A stretch of DNA of 64,000 nucleotides from positions 96,117,152 through 96,181,151 of the forward strand of contig OV050030.1 of the NCBI GenBank assembly GCA_920105625.2, given 5' to 3'. This document shows positions 34,780-46,052 of the stretch, one piece after another. A program made the position numbers and the translations under genes. The notes below the pieces were generated by a model that was given only the letters and a program-made list of their open reading frames with translations, made no database searches and was not told where the DNA came from. Source of the DNA: Clusia tigrina (taxonomy: Eukaryota > Arthropoda > Insecta > Diptera > Clusiidae). Position 1 is the stretch's first letter. Every line of letters starts with the position of its first letter.

Positions 34780-35555
34780 TCAAAGTATGCAATCACGTTT
34801 CAGTATGAAATCACGTTTCAATGCCCTCCGCTTAATCTTGGCCGTCCTGACAAGGATAGTACTGCAACCTTTATAGGGAGATAGCCTCTCCAGATGAACG
34901 ACTTTCATTTTGCTCCTGACATTTCTCGCCAACTGGATACGGTATACTACATCGTTGATCCGCGCTATCACCTTGTATGGATCTTCCCAGTGTGTTTGCA
35001 GTTTTGGCGATAATCCCTTTTTCCTTTGCGGACTATGAAGCATACCTAACTGCCCTTCCTGGAATCTCTTGGAGTTTGCATTACATCATATCTGACTTTC
35101 ATTTTATCACTCACCAGTTTGTGTGCGATTTCTGCTGTTTCCAAGAATTTCATTCAGCTGTTCTCGGTTGTCAGCTACACAACTGCTACATGAAAGTTCC
35201 GTAGATGAGTAGGCACCGAATTTAGCTCTAGCTGGTGTTGTAGATGTTGTATCGTGAGTTGCCGATCGGTATGCCATTAGGAACAGAGGTATGTGCTGGT
35301 CCAAATCTTTCTGCTTTCTGTCCACGACTTTCCTTACGTGTTCCTCAAACGTGGATTAAATCTTTCAACCTTTCCATCGGATTGCGGGTGCAAAGAGATT
35401 GTGCGAGTTTTGCGTATGCCTATCAATTCACTCATTTCCCAGAATATGTTTGACTCAAAATTTCTGCCTGGATCCGAGTGCAACTCAAGGGGAGCTCGGT
35501 CGATTTTAGGGTCAGTCGCTAGAAGTCGTGGTGAGTGTGTTCTACCACTAAACAC
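34780..35555 (-). pseudogene. Ty3/gypsy integrase fragment, right arm
   Basis: Mirror of 5484-6259, with the motifs LHSDPGRNFES, HPQSDGKVERFN, WEDPYKVIARI and KVVHLERLSPY on the minus strand and the same frame breaks. One residue differs near DRKQKDLDQHIP. Confidence 0.85.
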
Positions 35556-35602
35556 TTCATTATATTAACAAAAAATCACCTTTCGTACAGCTCGCAATAA
35601 AA

Positions 35603-36514
35603 ATGAGAGTTAATGAGACTTTATCAAAGTTAATGGAAGTGTTTAAACAAACATTTGCTGCGAAGCAATCCCTTATATCAGGAACTAAAAGTAGTGTTAT
35701 AACATTTAAATATTTAAATAACATGAAACTGATTAAACTGCAAATTCTACAAATAATTATATATTTTTTTATTTTCAGTTGCCTTATTATGGATAAAATA
35801 TCTACAGCACGTGTGTCAGAAACGAAGAACTTATTGACACGCCGGACCCAACTAGATAGCATTATAGAAATAAAAAATTGTCCATCTTTACGATATAATA
35901 ATGAAGAAACGCTAACAGTTACACCTATTAGCCAAAAAATTGCAAAATCCTCACTAAATGAGGAAACTAATAAACCCTGTCTACTCTCGTCTCTCCAAGC
36001 TAAATCCGACTTGAATAACATAACAATAATGAATAGCGACAATGTTTTGAATTTGGTGGTTCAAACTTACTCGCTAGAAGAAGTGTTGAACAAATATTTT
36101 TCCATTGAAAATGCATTACATGTTAAATCCCCAAGTATATTGGCTAAGTTTATCTCTAACTGGATGTTTGCTAATTCTAAAATTAAATAAAAGGTATTGG
36201 AAACACTCTCTGAAGATCATTCTAAGGACTTTTTAGATTATGCTGTTCAGGAAAATCTATCTTCGGTTGTTTGTGACCGATTGAATTTAAATTCGGTGAT
36301 CGACTACATTTGCGCCAAATCTAAAATCAATTCAGGTTGCAGAAATAATCTTTTTTTGCAAATTCCTGATATTATAAAACAAATAATATTGGATTCTGAA
36401 CGGATGAATTTTATAAAATGTTTATTTCAATCTGGCCAATTATCTGACGTCAATATTTTGGATTTAATTACTTCATTGGTACAGATTCGTTCTACTCTCT
36501 CAGACTTGGAATAA
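35603..36514 (+). pseudogene. Unassigned 302-codon frame broken by a single stop, right arm
   Basis: Mirror of 4525-5436, with the same start, the same in-frame TAA at 36188-36190, and resumption in the same frame to the stop at 36514. At protein level I find one difference between the arms (Ser for Cys in TIMNSDNVL). A strong splice acceptor (TTTTTTTATTTTCAG) ends at about 35780, just before CLIMDKISTARVSE. An intron in the 5' part, with translation starting at MDKISTARV, is therefore plausible, but no clear donor keeps the upstream frame. The family is not recognised. The low divergence around the stop shows that it predates duplication or spread by conversion. Confidence 0.5.
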
Positions 36515-36993
36515 TGATATATGTTTATTTTTTTAAACTGTAGTAATATTTTTCATTGAAGCTTTTAAAAGCATTTTTTATATTATTATTCTGTATATAT
36601 TGCTAAAGACATCGTAATTGATATATTGGTTGTCTAACTTATAAAAATTTTAAATCAAATTTTAATCAATAAATATAAATGTACAAATATATTTCAGGGT
36701 GTAGTATTAATTCGTTGTAAACGAATTTATGAGGCTGCAGTTTTATCTATTGGAGTTTTTAAAGCTTCAAGGGCTGTAGAAGTCCAATTGTAACAACTTT
36801 TGTTACGTGTAACGTGTGTTAATATTACTGTATTGTTGGCAAATGTTGGAAAATGTTACACGTGTTTTAATACACTATTTTTATTTGGAAAATTGGAACA
36901 AATAATTTGGCTTGAAATTTGCCTTAAGAATGGTATAAAGTGCAGCATCGTCCAAAGCTTCCGCAAGTTAGTCGTGGTTTATTCAATGATAAG

Positions 36994-37301
36994 CCCTAAA
37001 ATCTGATAATACAAATAAATCCCCAAAACATAGATGTCTCGTCTGTATCTGAGCTGGGTTCCTGCCCACAGGGATATTCCAGGGAAATAACTCGCCTGAG
37101 AGGGTACAACAATACCGATCCAGCCAAGTCAAACCTCGGTATTCTTATTGCCACATATAAGGACAATATCCTTCGGCGCAGCGGAGGAAGAGTCCATCGA
37201 ACACCTGTTTCGTATGTATCCAGGGCTGTCCAAAAGGGGGCGCACAATCCTGGGTGACTATTTTCAGGACTCTTGGGGATATATTCCAAATAAATAAATG
37301 A
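36994..37301 (+). pseudogene. LINE ORF2 tail (RNase H-like end), right arm
   Basis: Mirror of 3738-4045, carrying LSWVPAHRDIPGK and the tail ending IPNK on the plus strand, then AATAAATAA. Confidence 0.6.
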
Positions 37302-37846
37302 CCTCCATCAACTGCTTCAGAAAATGCTCCAAACAGCTCCTTTTAAAGGGATTGGGACTTGAGTGTTATGCGATATCACAAAGGATCAATTATGGTCAAA
37401 GTATGCCTTTCTGTCGACCAATTCTCTCCAGCTGAGCAGGTACAACGGATCCAGCAAAAACTTCAGCAAAATTAGGAAAATATTCTACAAAACAAAATCA
37501 TCATCAATATCAGAAACCCTAACATCTTTCTTAACACAAGATACTATACAAACCCTCAATTCATAGAAAACAGAATTTTACACATATAAGCTAAAACAAG
37601 AAAAAGGTAAACATAAGCAATATTGAACAACGGACTGTAAAAATTCCTTAAATATATAAAGAATAAAAAGAATATGAAGTAACATTATTGTTGTATTCAA
37701 ACTATTATGTTGGAATTCCCCGTTGACAATATGATAATTCAGTTTATTGTACACCAAGCATGTAAAAATCATTACGAAAGAATAAGAATATAAAACTTCA
37801 AGCTCCAAATTTTAAGCATGAAACAACAAAACAAGTTTATAAACAT

Positions 37847-38127
37847 AAGATATTAGATCTAAAAGAAACACAGCCCGCTGCCTTCCTAGATATCATACAA
37901 GCTTTCGATAGAATGTGGGAATTCTGTTCAAACCAAGTATTTTACTTTCCTATCCCTAGCCTATTCTTAAATTGCGTCTCGGTTCGAGATAGTTTATGCT
38001 CAGTGAGAGCGTCACTTCTCCATACACAAACAAATCAAGAGTTCCAAATTGCATTGTGTTAGGCACAATGCTTTACACTATCTTTTGGCAAATGTACCGC
38101 TTGACACGGAGACTATAACTGCGATAG
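37847..38127 (+). pseudogene. Degraded LINE RT fragment, right arm
   Basis: Mirror of 2870-3150, with FLDIIQAFDRMW and VLGTMLYTIF in different frames. Confidence 0.6.
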
Positions 38128-38331
38128 AGTTATAGTTGCAGATACGTATTTATTAATTATCTTATTCTGACTATTAGCGATAACAAAAGTTCCAAACACT
38201 AAAATCGTTGTTAGGTTAATTGTTACCAGTGAATTGTTATTCGCGCAGCGCGGTGTATCAGATTCCAAGTTTAAAAAGCTCTTTTCATATGTATGGAATA
38301 AAACTCACTGACTACACTCACAGTCACATGT

Positions 38332-38887
38332 GTGTCACCACAGATGAAAAGAAAAATAATTTTATTTATAAAGAAAATAAATTTAATTAGTAGTATTACG
38401 CGCAGTATCGAGAAGTCACATTCGACCTTAATTGAAATATACCGTTGTCTTCGCAAAGAAATACCCAGACTATCACTCAAAGAGCGTGTTGCAATAACCG
38501 TAGACCGATGCAACAATACGGTTCATTTCGTGATCAAAAGAAAGCCGGCTAACGTTTTCTTTAATAGAACAGCCAGAATAATTTATCAGGATTTGGAAAA
38601 CTTTAGGGATCAGACCAATGAAAACATAAAACCCCTACTTTTACATGAGCAGGAGGTTACAAATAACAGAATTAATGCAAAATATATGCTCGGAATTTTA
38701 CCGATGGCGATCAGGTATTCATCGCCAATAAACAAATAAAGGGAAAGGATAAGAAAGAAACGGTCACAGATATCAGAAATGCGACAATACTTACGCAAAG
38801 CATGTTTATAACCAAATCTAATATAAGTAGTACTGAGTGTCCAGCTGGACAGATTGTAGTTAAATAAATGGAGATACAAAAAAAAAA
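38332..38887 (+). pseudogene. Errantivirus pol: integrase C-terminal part, right arm
   Basis: Mirror of 2110-2665. A 135-residue frame with two residue changes relative to the left (Asn for Ser in RCNNTV, Ile for Val in NNRINA), followed by the same frameshift into TVTDIRNATILT. It lies upstream of the env remnant on the same strand. Confidence 0.75.
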
Positions 38888-39028
38888 AACTAATTATTAA
38901 CAAAAACAAAACTAACAAACCTATCTAGTGACAAAAAACAAAATAAATATTTTAACTTAGAAAATACTAATATTAATATTAATTTCCACACACTATCACT
39001 TCCTGTTTCCCATCAATAACATTAAGAC

Positions 39029-39962
39029 TCTCCTGCCTGGATTGGGTTCGCATGGAAGTGGGCCGCCTACACACCCAAGGTATCAGACTGGGACGAGGCT
39101 CTGCGCTCTGAAAACGCATTGACAAGAAACAATAACCAGGAGTTCAAGGTAAACTCTGAAATATTTCAAGAAACAAAAGAATTGTTGCAGGTGACTAATG
39201 GAGTGATCGCTGCCATGAACCATATCCTGAAGCGCGATAACTTAGAGAAGTTTTGCCAAGAAGTTCAACACAAATTGGCGATTTTGAAAGAGGACGTGGA
39301 AAAACTGGTCCGCGCCTGTCAGATAGTCAAGGCGGGAATCATCAATAGTAACCTGCTTAATAAAGAGGAGGTCAATCACCTCATCAGCGAGATTGAGGTT
39401 CTTCCTTATGGCAATGTCATCGAAGTCATCAAATACAGTGAACCACCGATCTACACCAACGGTACGCTCCTGCTCTACGTGCTTTCGATGCCGAAGGTTG
39501 CATAAACGAGGTACAACCTCCTGATCATTCGAGCCACTCTGTAAGACGGGCACCAGGTGGAGCTCAAGCACAAGACAGGCCTCAGTAGCAGACAACAGAA
39601 GTATGGAATCAGAAATAGCTGACTTCATCTAACAACAAGCAATGGTCTGCAAACAAGAAGATCTGGACTTACTATCCGAACACGATTGCCTTCCACGACT
39701 ACTCAATGGTGGCCAATCGAGCTGCCGCTACATCACCTGCAATGATTGTCAGGTAATACTGCTAACTATCTTTCTGGCTCTTATATGCTCCAGCTAGACA
39801 TCGAAATCATATGTATCAACAATCAAACCTACTGGAGGACTAGTGCCGCAGGTGTCCAGATGCTATCTCCTCTGCTGTCGACCATAACTAATAGAAGTCT
39901 AGCAGGGAATCTGAATGTTGTGCACCAAATGACGAAAGGAAACATACAACTGTTGCACTCCC
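39029..39962 (+). pseudogene. Errantivirus env remnant, right arm (membrane anchor deleted)
   Basis: Mirror of 1038-1970. The helical region and LPYGNVIEVIKYSEP signature are intact over 39119-39505, then the same frame breaks occur. Unlike the left arm, the copy stops after HQMTKGNIQLLHSL. A 238-bp deletion between CAG repeats removes the membrane segment, tail, purine tract and LTR start, joining env directly to the LTR interior at about 39963. The frame that runs across this junction (39746-40117) is a deletion artefact. Confidence 0.82.
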
Positions 39963-40322
39963 TGCGCAGTTCCCACGTCAGGCCGTTAGAGTTGCCGCGG
40001 CGTCAGTACTTTTGTGTATCGCTGCAATTCAACACCCGCATTCCAAAGTGGCGAAATTCGTTCCTGTGGGACTCCAAGGCCATGTCCGGTTGCAACCATT
40101 ACGAGGGAGCTGCGTAACGAATGTGTCGGTGCTGCATGGGGAAGGCGAAAAATGAGGAACAATGCGAACAGGCGGACAGTTGTGTTCGGGACTGGGTTGA
40201 TTAAGTTAGGCTTGCTTTAATAAATTTGGGAAATTAATTAATTAAATAAATAAATTTATAAGGTTTAACTCAAGTGTTTTTATTGCAGCAGTCGAGCTCC
40301 TTATTATTTTTTAAGTTTACGG
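39963..40322 (+). repeat. Errantivirus 3' LTR, right arm, start deleted
   Basis: Mirror of 439-799. The AGTTAACC start and purine tract seen on the left are absent because of the 238-bp deletion. It ends against the (TA)n tract. Confidence 0.7.
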
Positions 40323-40562
<240 letters not shown>

Positions 40563-40568
<6 letters not shown>

Positions 40569-40852
40569 TTAAGGTACACTCTACTGAACCCAAATTTATT
40601 GGTTGACGCCAATTTGTGATCACTTCCTTTTTCCTCAGAGAAAACACTCCATTTTATTATTAAATGTAATTTATTAAAGTAAATGTTTATTTTTGAAGCG
40701 TCTTATTTCATGCGCCCTTATCACTAGCAGTGTAACTTAAAGACTAAAAAAACAAAACAAAATAACTAATTCAATTGACATTCGCTCGCTTGACTGCGAG
40801 GGGTTGCCAACTATGAATAACAATGCAGGGTATAGAAATACCAAATCCTACA
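40563..40852 (-). repeat. 3' LTR of mdg3-like element
   Basis: On the minus strand it starts TGTAGGATTTGG at 40852 and ends CTTAAACTACA at 40563. It differs from the 5' LTR by a few substitutions and short indels. The palindrome match to the left arm is lost at 40838 only because the window begins there. Confidence 0.92.
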
Positions 40853-40868
40853 TTCGGCCATTTCTGAC

Positions 40869-42124
40869 CTACATTCGACCCGAATGTTCGGTCCACGGTT
40901 TCATAAACTCCACAACCGTCGTTGTTTTACCCGGTCCTTCCGAGCCACCAATCCTCTCAACTTCGTATCTACCATGCTTATGACATCCAATCACCTTATA
41001 AGGACCATGAAATTTCGGTCTCAATTTCAAACCTGAACCATATTGGGTTCGTTTTATAGCAACAAGATCGTTCTCTGTATACGAAGTCTCGGGAATTCTT
41101 TTCTTGTTAAAAGTTTTGCAATTTTCCTGCTGTAACTTTAAAATGTTTTCTCTCGCTTCTAACCTTTCGGAATCACGCTGTTCTGTTAGCTCAGAAACAA
41201 CTTCATCTTCTAACATTTTCCTCAAATCTGGGTAATCTTTGCTTCTCATATCGACACCCGTTAACAGTCTAAATGGCGAAAACTTTTTACTTCTTGGCGG
41301 TGTACTGTTTATGATTTGCTGTATTCTACTAAGGTGCTGATACCAGTTTTTCGGTTTCTCTACGCATAATTTGGCTAACATGGGAACGACAATGCGGTGT
41401 ATCCTTTCTACTTGACCATTTCCACGTGGTACACCAGTGGCAATAAGTAAATGTTGGATACTCTCCGATTTACAATAATCCTCAGATTCACGAGAAGTGA
41501 AAGCACTACCCCTGTCCGTTATTACCAACTCTGGGTTTCCAAATACACTAGCTTGCTTAGTCGGTCTAAAACTTCTTGACTGCCGGTACTCTTAGTTGGG
41601 TACAACCAGACAAACTTCGAAAATCCATCCACCACGACTAAAATATGATTATATTGTTTATGGGTGGCCTCCATATGTCCAACGTGATCTAAGTGGTAAA
41701 CGACCAAAGGCTTATCCGACTTATCAATGGGATTAAGAAATCCTTCTTTTCGACCTCGTTTAGCCTCCGAAACAATACACTCAACACAACTTCTGACGAC
41801 TCTGTCTACCTTGCTACTCGCGTTCTAAATATAGAAATTCTTTTCTAAAAGATCGAGAGTCTTCTTTGTCGCAAAATGTCCTTGCCTATGAGATAACTGA
41901 ATAACGTCTTTCTCCATAGCTGATGGGATTACTATAAGTTCCTTGTCTGGATGCTTATATAAAATATCAAACTTTATAAAATAATCTTCATATGAGCCGT
42001 TTTCTAAAATTTTCTTAACAGCCTTTATCCATTCATCTTGTAACTGAGCTTCTTTGATTTGATGCCTCAAAGAGTCTTCTAGCATCAAGCAAAAAACTCG
42101 GCTCAGGGCGTCTACATGCCTCAT
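40869..42124 (-). pseudogene. Integrase of mdg3-like element
   Basis: The first frame (42124-41825) covers the end of RNase H (HVDALSRV) and the integrase zinc-binding head with HRQGHFATKKT. The second (41707-41522) has the first catalytic Asp in YHLDHVGHME and HILVVVDGFSKFVW. The third (41528-40869) has the second Asp (ITDRGSAFTS) and the Glu (NGQVERIHR), then a C-terminal domain with RPKFHGPYKVIGCHKHGRYEV. A stop at 41825 and a frameshift at about 41525 break it. All three catalytic residues are still present. Confidence 0.9.
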
Positions 42125-42129
42125 TTTGG

Positions 42130-43434
42130 ATTCTCAAATTCTTGTAAAAAAAGCGCCCATCTTGAAACTCCGACTGGCATGTCCTTTTTCTTCATCGTCA
42201 TAGCAAACGCGTTAGAATCTGTAACTATTTTAATTTTCATACCCATAACATATACCCTCCATTTTCGTAAAGCTTATATGACTGCTAATACCTCTAACTC
42301 ATAGGATGTATATTTCTGTTCGGCAAGTGTTGTTTTCCTACTCAAATATTCAACGGGATGCAATTGCTGGTCATCTCGATCAGCTTGCAGTAACACTGCA
42401 CCATACCCGTACATTCTAGCGTCCGCATGAATTTCAGTCACCGCTCCAGGATTAAATAACTTTAATACTGGTGCTTTAACCAAAGCATTTCTCAACTGTT
42501 CAAAAGCTAATCTCTGCTCATCTCCCATTATAAATTCGACATTTTTTCTCAAAAGATCTGAAAGTGGTTTAGCTACCAACGCAAAATCTGGCACGAATCT
42601 TCTAAAATACGAGGCTAGGCCCAAAAATCTTTGTACCGTTTTCTGATTGACTGGTAATGGAAAATTCGCTATTGTATTCGTTTTACAGGCTGACTGTAAT
42701 ATACTAGAATTCTCGATCTCATAACACAAAAATGTTATCTTTTTCTTCAGAAACTGGCATTTTTCCCATTTAATTTTAATTCCATTACATTCGGCTACTT
42801 TCAAAACTCTACCCAATTTTTCTGTACCTTCTTCTTCTGTCGACGATGGAATGACCATGTCATCCACATAAATTATAACAGTTCCATCATTTATCAATTC
42901 TCGGAAAACAGAAGAAATGTATCTACAGAACACTGCAGGGGAATTCGAAATTCCAAACGGCACGAATAAAAATTCGAACTGGCCTTTCGCCGTGACGAAA
43001 GATGTGTATTTTTGCGATTCTGGTACGACCGGCACATGGAAAAAACCGTTTCTTAAATCCAACGTCGTATAAATCTTTGCCTCTTGTAACTTTTGTACAA
43101 CTTCATCAATTAGTGCCATGGGAAAATTGTCTCGTACAATTTTCTCATTCAACTGGCTATAATCACAACAAAGTCTCTTTGTCCCATCCTTTTTACCTAC
43201 TAAAACTACTGGCGATGAAAACTCCGAGAAACTGACTCTTACTATTCCGTCCGCTAGCCATTCGTCAACTTGGCTGTTAACTAGTTGCTGATCTGGTATA
43301 GAAAGTCTTCGGGGTCTGTGACTAATTGGTGTCTCATCAGTAAGGACAATTTTCATTTCCACTGGGTGACTCAAACGACTTGTGTCCAACTTGTTTGCAC
43401 TTAAAACACCTGACTTCGTTACTCGTACATGCAT
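42130..43434 (-). pseudogene. Reverse transcriptase and RNase H of mdg3-like element
   Basis: A 386-residue frame (43434-42274) shows RT in order: SSPVVLVGKKDGTKRLCCDY, TTLDLRNGFFHVPV, FVPFGISNSPAVFCRYI and the catalytic box YVDDM, then RFLGLASYFRRFVPDF. RNase H follows with EIHADARMYGYGAVLLQ and SYELEVLAV. In the RNase H motif the usual TDAS is ADAR, which removes a Ser but keeps the Asp. The frame then shifts near 42270. At its 5' end it overlaps gag directly, so the protease domain has been deleted. Confidence 0.92.
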
Positions 43435-44260
43435 TTGCTAAATGCGATGTATCGCCACATTTGTAATATTTTCGCAGTTTTTTCTCATCAACTTTTTCAC
43501 TTTTGTTGAAATTATTTTTACTCTGGCTAAAACTTGTAGGGTGGTTTGTCGACTTGCCTACTTGATTTACCTTTTCGTAAACCCGCAATTTCTCTTTCAA
43601 TTCGACCAAATTTGTGGCCTGATAAAGCATTGATTTATTTGATCTGGATTCCGCGATTCCCCCGACAAAATATTCTATAAGGCTTTCATCGTCTAGTCTT
43701 ATCTGACTACCGATTTCTTGCAAACTATACAGATATTCCCTAAAAGATTCATTTAAACGTTTTTTACGATTTCTCAAAACTTTATGCACTTCCAAAGCTG
43801 ACAATTTTCTACCAAACTCGTCTTTTAAACAATCTTTAAGAGATTCCCAAGTTTTTATGCTAGGCTGACTCCTGATAAAAATTTTTGCAGCCCCTTTCAA
43901 AAGCTGTTTTGCGTAAATAAATTTCTGAATACGGCTCCATGTAACCGTAGATGCGCAATCTTCGAATTCTTGAATCCATGTTGCTATTTCTGGCAACCCT
44001 TCTCCCGAAAAATGTGAAACTGAATCCGAGATATCCCGTAAAGTGAATACAGAACCCCTCTCCGGCACACCGTTGGCCACACTATAAACTGATTCATTGT
44101 CATCGTCATCATTTGGGTCACTTTCCAAAGGCTCAATACGGAAGTGAGAAAGTAGTCGCTCACGAAGAACCGGTTTATTCCCAACTCGCGGCAAATTTAA
44201 CTTAGCCAATTTATTATTCAAACTTTCTACGTTTAAGGCAAATATTTCCTCTCTATTCAT
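43337..44260 (-). CDS. Gag of mdg3-like element
   Basis: A 307-residue intact frame starts at the ATG at 44260. The first 40 residues resemble a SAP-like helix-extended-helix (LNNKLAKLNLPRVGNKPVLR). The middle is the retrotransposon gag domain (ATWIQEFEDCA, FIYAKQLLKGAAKIFI, LKDEFGRK). The C-terminus has two zinc knuckles of CxxC...H...C type (YKCGDTSHLANAC and CFKCKQVGHKSFE). The second lacks its last Cys because of the deletion junction. It would form the particle and bind RNA. Confidence 0.85.
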   Translation of the reverse strand: MNREEIFALNVESLNNKLAKLNLPRVGNKPVLRERLLSHFRIEPLESDPNDDDDNESVYSVANGVPERGSVFTLRDISDSVSHFSGEGLPEIATWIQEFEDCASTVTWSRIQKFIYAKQLLKGAAKIFIRSQPSIKTWESLKDCLKDEFGRKLSALEVHKVLRNRKKRLNESFREYLYSLQEIGSQIRLDDESLIEYFVGGIAESRSNKSMLYQATNLVELKEKLRVYEKVNQVGKSTNHPTSFSQSKNNFNKSEKVDEKKLRKYYKCGDTSHLANACTSNEVRCFKCKQVGHKSFESPSGNENCPY

Positions 44261-44937
44261 TTTTACAAGCGAATGTCAACTTTCACAAAGATACAAAATA
44301 CTTTTCAACAATATATTTTTAATTATTGATATACAATATTAATCAAAAATTCCAACTTTAATTTTACTCGACAATTTTTTTGAAATTTCACAAAAAATTT
44401 TACTTCTCAAAATTATACCAAATTTTAATTATACAAATTTTATTTTTCAATTCGAATTTTACGTTTGTTTAAATTTTCTTGACAACACACAGTATATTCT
44501 TATTAAATAATTCAATTTTAAATTTACAGGGCAATACAAAATTATTTTCCAATCGAAAATTCTTTTCTATATTTCATTTTAAGTTTACCAATTAGAGTCA
44601 AAATTAATGTTTGATAAGAACTGAATTGATGTACAAGGACTGTCAACAACACAATAGATCAGTGCTCCTCAAACTTAAAATCTAATTAGATATACATACG
44701 CAGCAACAGCAATTTTCAAATTAACGTTCAAATCTCCTTAATAACCAAGCATGTTCGTTTCAGCAAAATGTAAATACTTTTCCCTCTTCACGGCAATTCA
44801 CAGGTTATTATTTCGCTCTCTAGCTATATATCCACACACACAGATTGATGTTTATGACTTTTCGTGTTGTTTTTGTTTTTAACTCGTTACAACTCTCGTT
44901 TCTTTTTGATTTATGCCCACAACCACACAGTCTCAAA

Positions 44938-45120
44938 CAACCACCATTTGGAATTGTTTTTTTTTCCCAAATTTTGTTTTCTCTGTTGTCAAACAGGCGT
45001 TTGATTTGTTTTTTTTTATTTTTTTCTCTAACAACCACCACTTGGAATTGTTTTTGTGGTTTTGTCGGTTATTTTTCAAATTGTGTTTTCTCTGTTGCCA
45101 CTCAGGCGTTTGATTCTTTA
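44938..45120. repeat. Two-copy tandem repeat of about 92 bp in the leader
   Basis: Two units begin ACAACCACC and end CAGGCGTTTGATT (44938-45030 and 45031-45120), diverged by indels in T runs. Confidence 0.75.
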
Positions 45121-45343
45121 CTTTTTTTCTTTTAACTCTCTCTCACTCTCAGAGTTATACAGTTTTTTTCTAGATCGTTTTGTCTTCTTTAGCACTCAAC
45201 TGTTTACAATTTTCTAGAAGTTTTGTTTTACTCTTTTTTGTTCCAGTTTTTTTATGTGTCCCCTTCCCCCTTATGTTCCCCTTTTTCTCACAATTTTCAG
45301 TTATTTATTAAATTATTTGAATTTTTCCCAAAAGGTTTGTTCC

Positions 45344-45520
45344 AAGCCACTCAGGCTATCATATATCAGTAAATTATTTAAATATTGTCAAAATATTTTT
45401 GTTTTTAAGCCACTCAGGCTATCACACTGCAACAAATTATTTAAATTTTTACAAAAATATTTGTTTTTAAGCCACTCAGGCTATCACACAGCAACAAATT
45501 ATTTAAATTTTTCCTTTCCA
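45344..45520. repeat. Three-copy 62-63 bp tandem repeat in the leader
   Basis: Units start AAGCCACTCAGGCTATCA at 45344, 45407 and 45469 and each contains AAATTATTTAAAT. The third is shortened. Such arrays in retroelement leaders can hold regulatory or packaging sites. The function here is unknown. Confidence 0.9.
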
Positions 45521-45737
45521 ACAAGCACCACACAGGTTACTGTTTGTGTTTTTTTTTCTTCCAAAAAATTCAAAGCCAAAACCATTTAGGTTGTTTCAAA
45601 ATCTTTCCACTGTTTATTTATTTTTTTTTTGGAACGTTTGTCTCCGTTCGTTTATTAAAAAAAAAACACCCACACACTCAATTGTTTTGCCGCTGTTGCA
45701 TTTTTTCCACTGTTTGTTGGCACGTTTGTCTACGTCA

Positions 45738-45755
45738 ATCCCGGTTGAGCCCCCA
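45738..45755 (-). promoter_or_regulatory. Primer-binding site, tRNA-Pro type
   Basis: On the minus strand, three bases after the 5' LTR, the bases are TGGGGGCTCAACCGGGAT. This closely fits the proline-tRNA primer site known from retroviruses (TGGGGGCTCGTCCGGGAT), with two mismatches in the middle. Confidence 0.75.
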
Positions 45756-45758
45756 ATT

Positions 45759-46045
45759 TGTAGTTTAAGGTACACTCTACTGAACCCAAATTTATTGGTT
45801 GACGCCAATTTGTGATCACTTCCTTTTTCCTCAGAGAAAACACTCCATTTTATTATTAAATGTAATTTATTAAAGTAAATGTTTATTTTTGAAGCTTCTT
45901 ATTTCATGCGCCCTTATCACTAGCAGTGTAACTTAAAGACTAAAAAACAAAACAAAATAACTAATTCAATTGACATTGGCTCGCTTGACTGCAAGGGGTT
46001 GCCAACTATGAATAACAATGCAGGGTACAGAAATACCAAATCCTA
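45759..46045 (-). repeat. 5' LTR of mdg3-like element
   Basis: Matches the 3' LTR over its whole length. The outer terminus is CCTAGATATA where the other copy has CCTACA, and a mariner lies 8 bases further on. Confidence 0.92.
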
Positions 46046-46052
46046 GATATAT

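Larger units (their letters stand above)
44261..45737 (-). other. Long repetitive 5' leader of mdg3-like element
   Basis: About 1.5 kb between the primer site and gag with no frame on the coding strand. It is T-rich on the plus strand and contains two sets of tandem repeats. Frames on the plus strand are rich in Phe and Leu and are low-complexity artefacts. Confidence 0.7.
40563..46045 (-). mobile_element. mdg3-like Ty3/gypsy retrotransposon, nearly complete but defective
   Basis: The minus-strand element runs 5' LTR (45759-46045), primer site, long leader, gag, RT/RNase H, integrase, 3' LTR (40563-40852). The LTRs are about 290 bp, start TGTAG and end CTACA, though the outer end of the 5' copy has lost the final CA. 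Defects: no aspartic protease between gag and RT, frameshifts near 42.2 and 41.5 kb and a stop near 41.83 kb. Gag begins with a SAP-like helix pair and ends with zinc knuckles, and RT is of the mdg3/micropia type. The 3' LTR also belongs to the palindrome arm. It sits in a (TA)n target. Confidence 0.9.

Noticed and set aside
39746..40117. A 123-residue frame joining env to LTR sequence in the right arm
   Set aside because: It is created by the 238-bp deletion and has no homologue in the left arm.
44845..45815. Phe/Leu-rich plus-strand frames in the mdg3-like leader
   Set aside because: They come from T-rich tandem repeats and run into the LTR. No domain or start context supports them.
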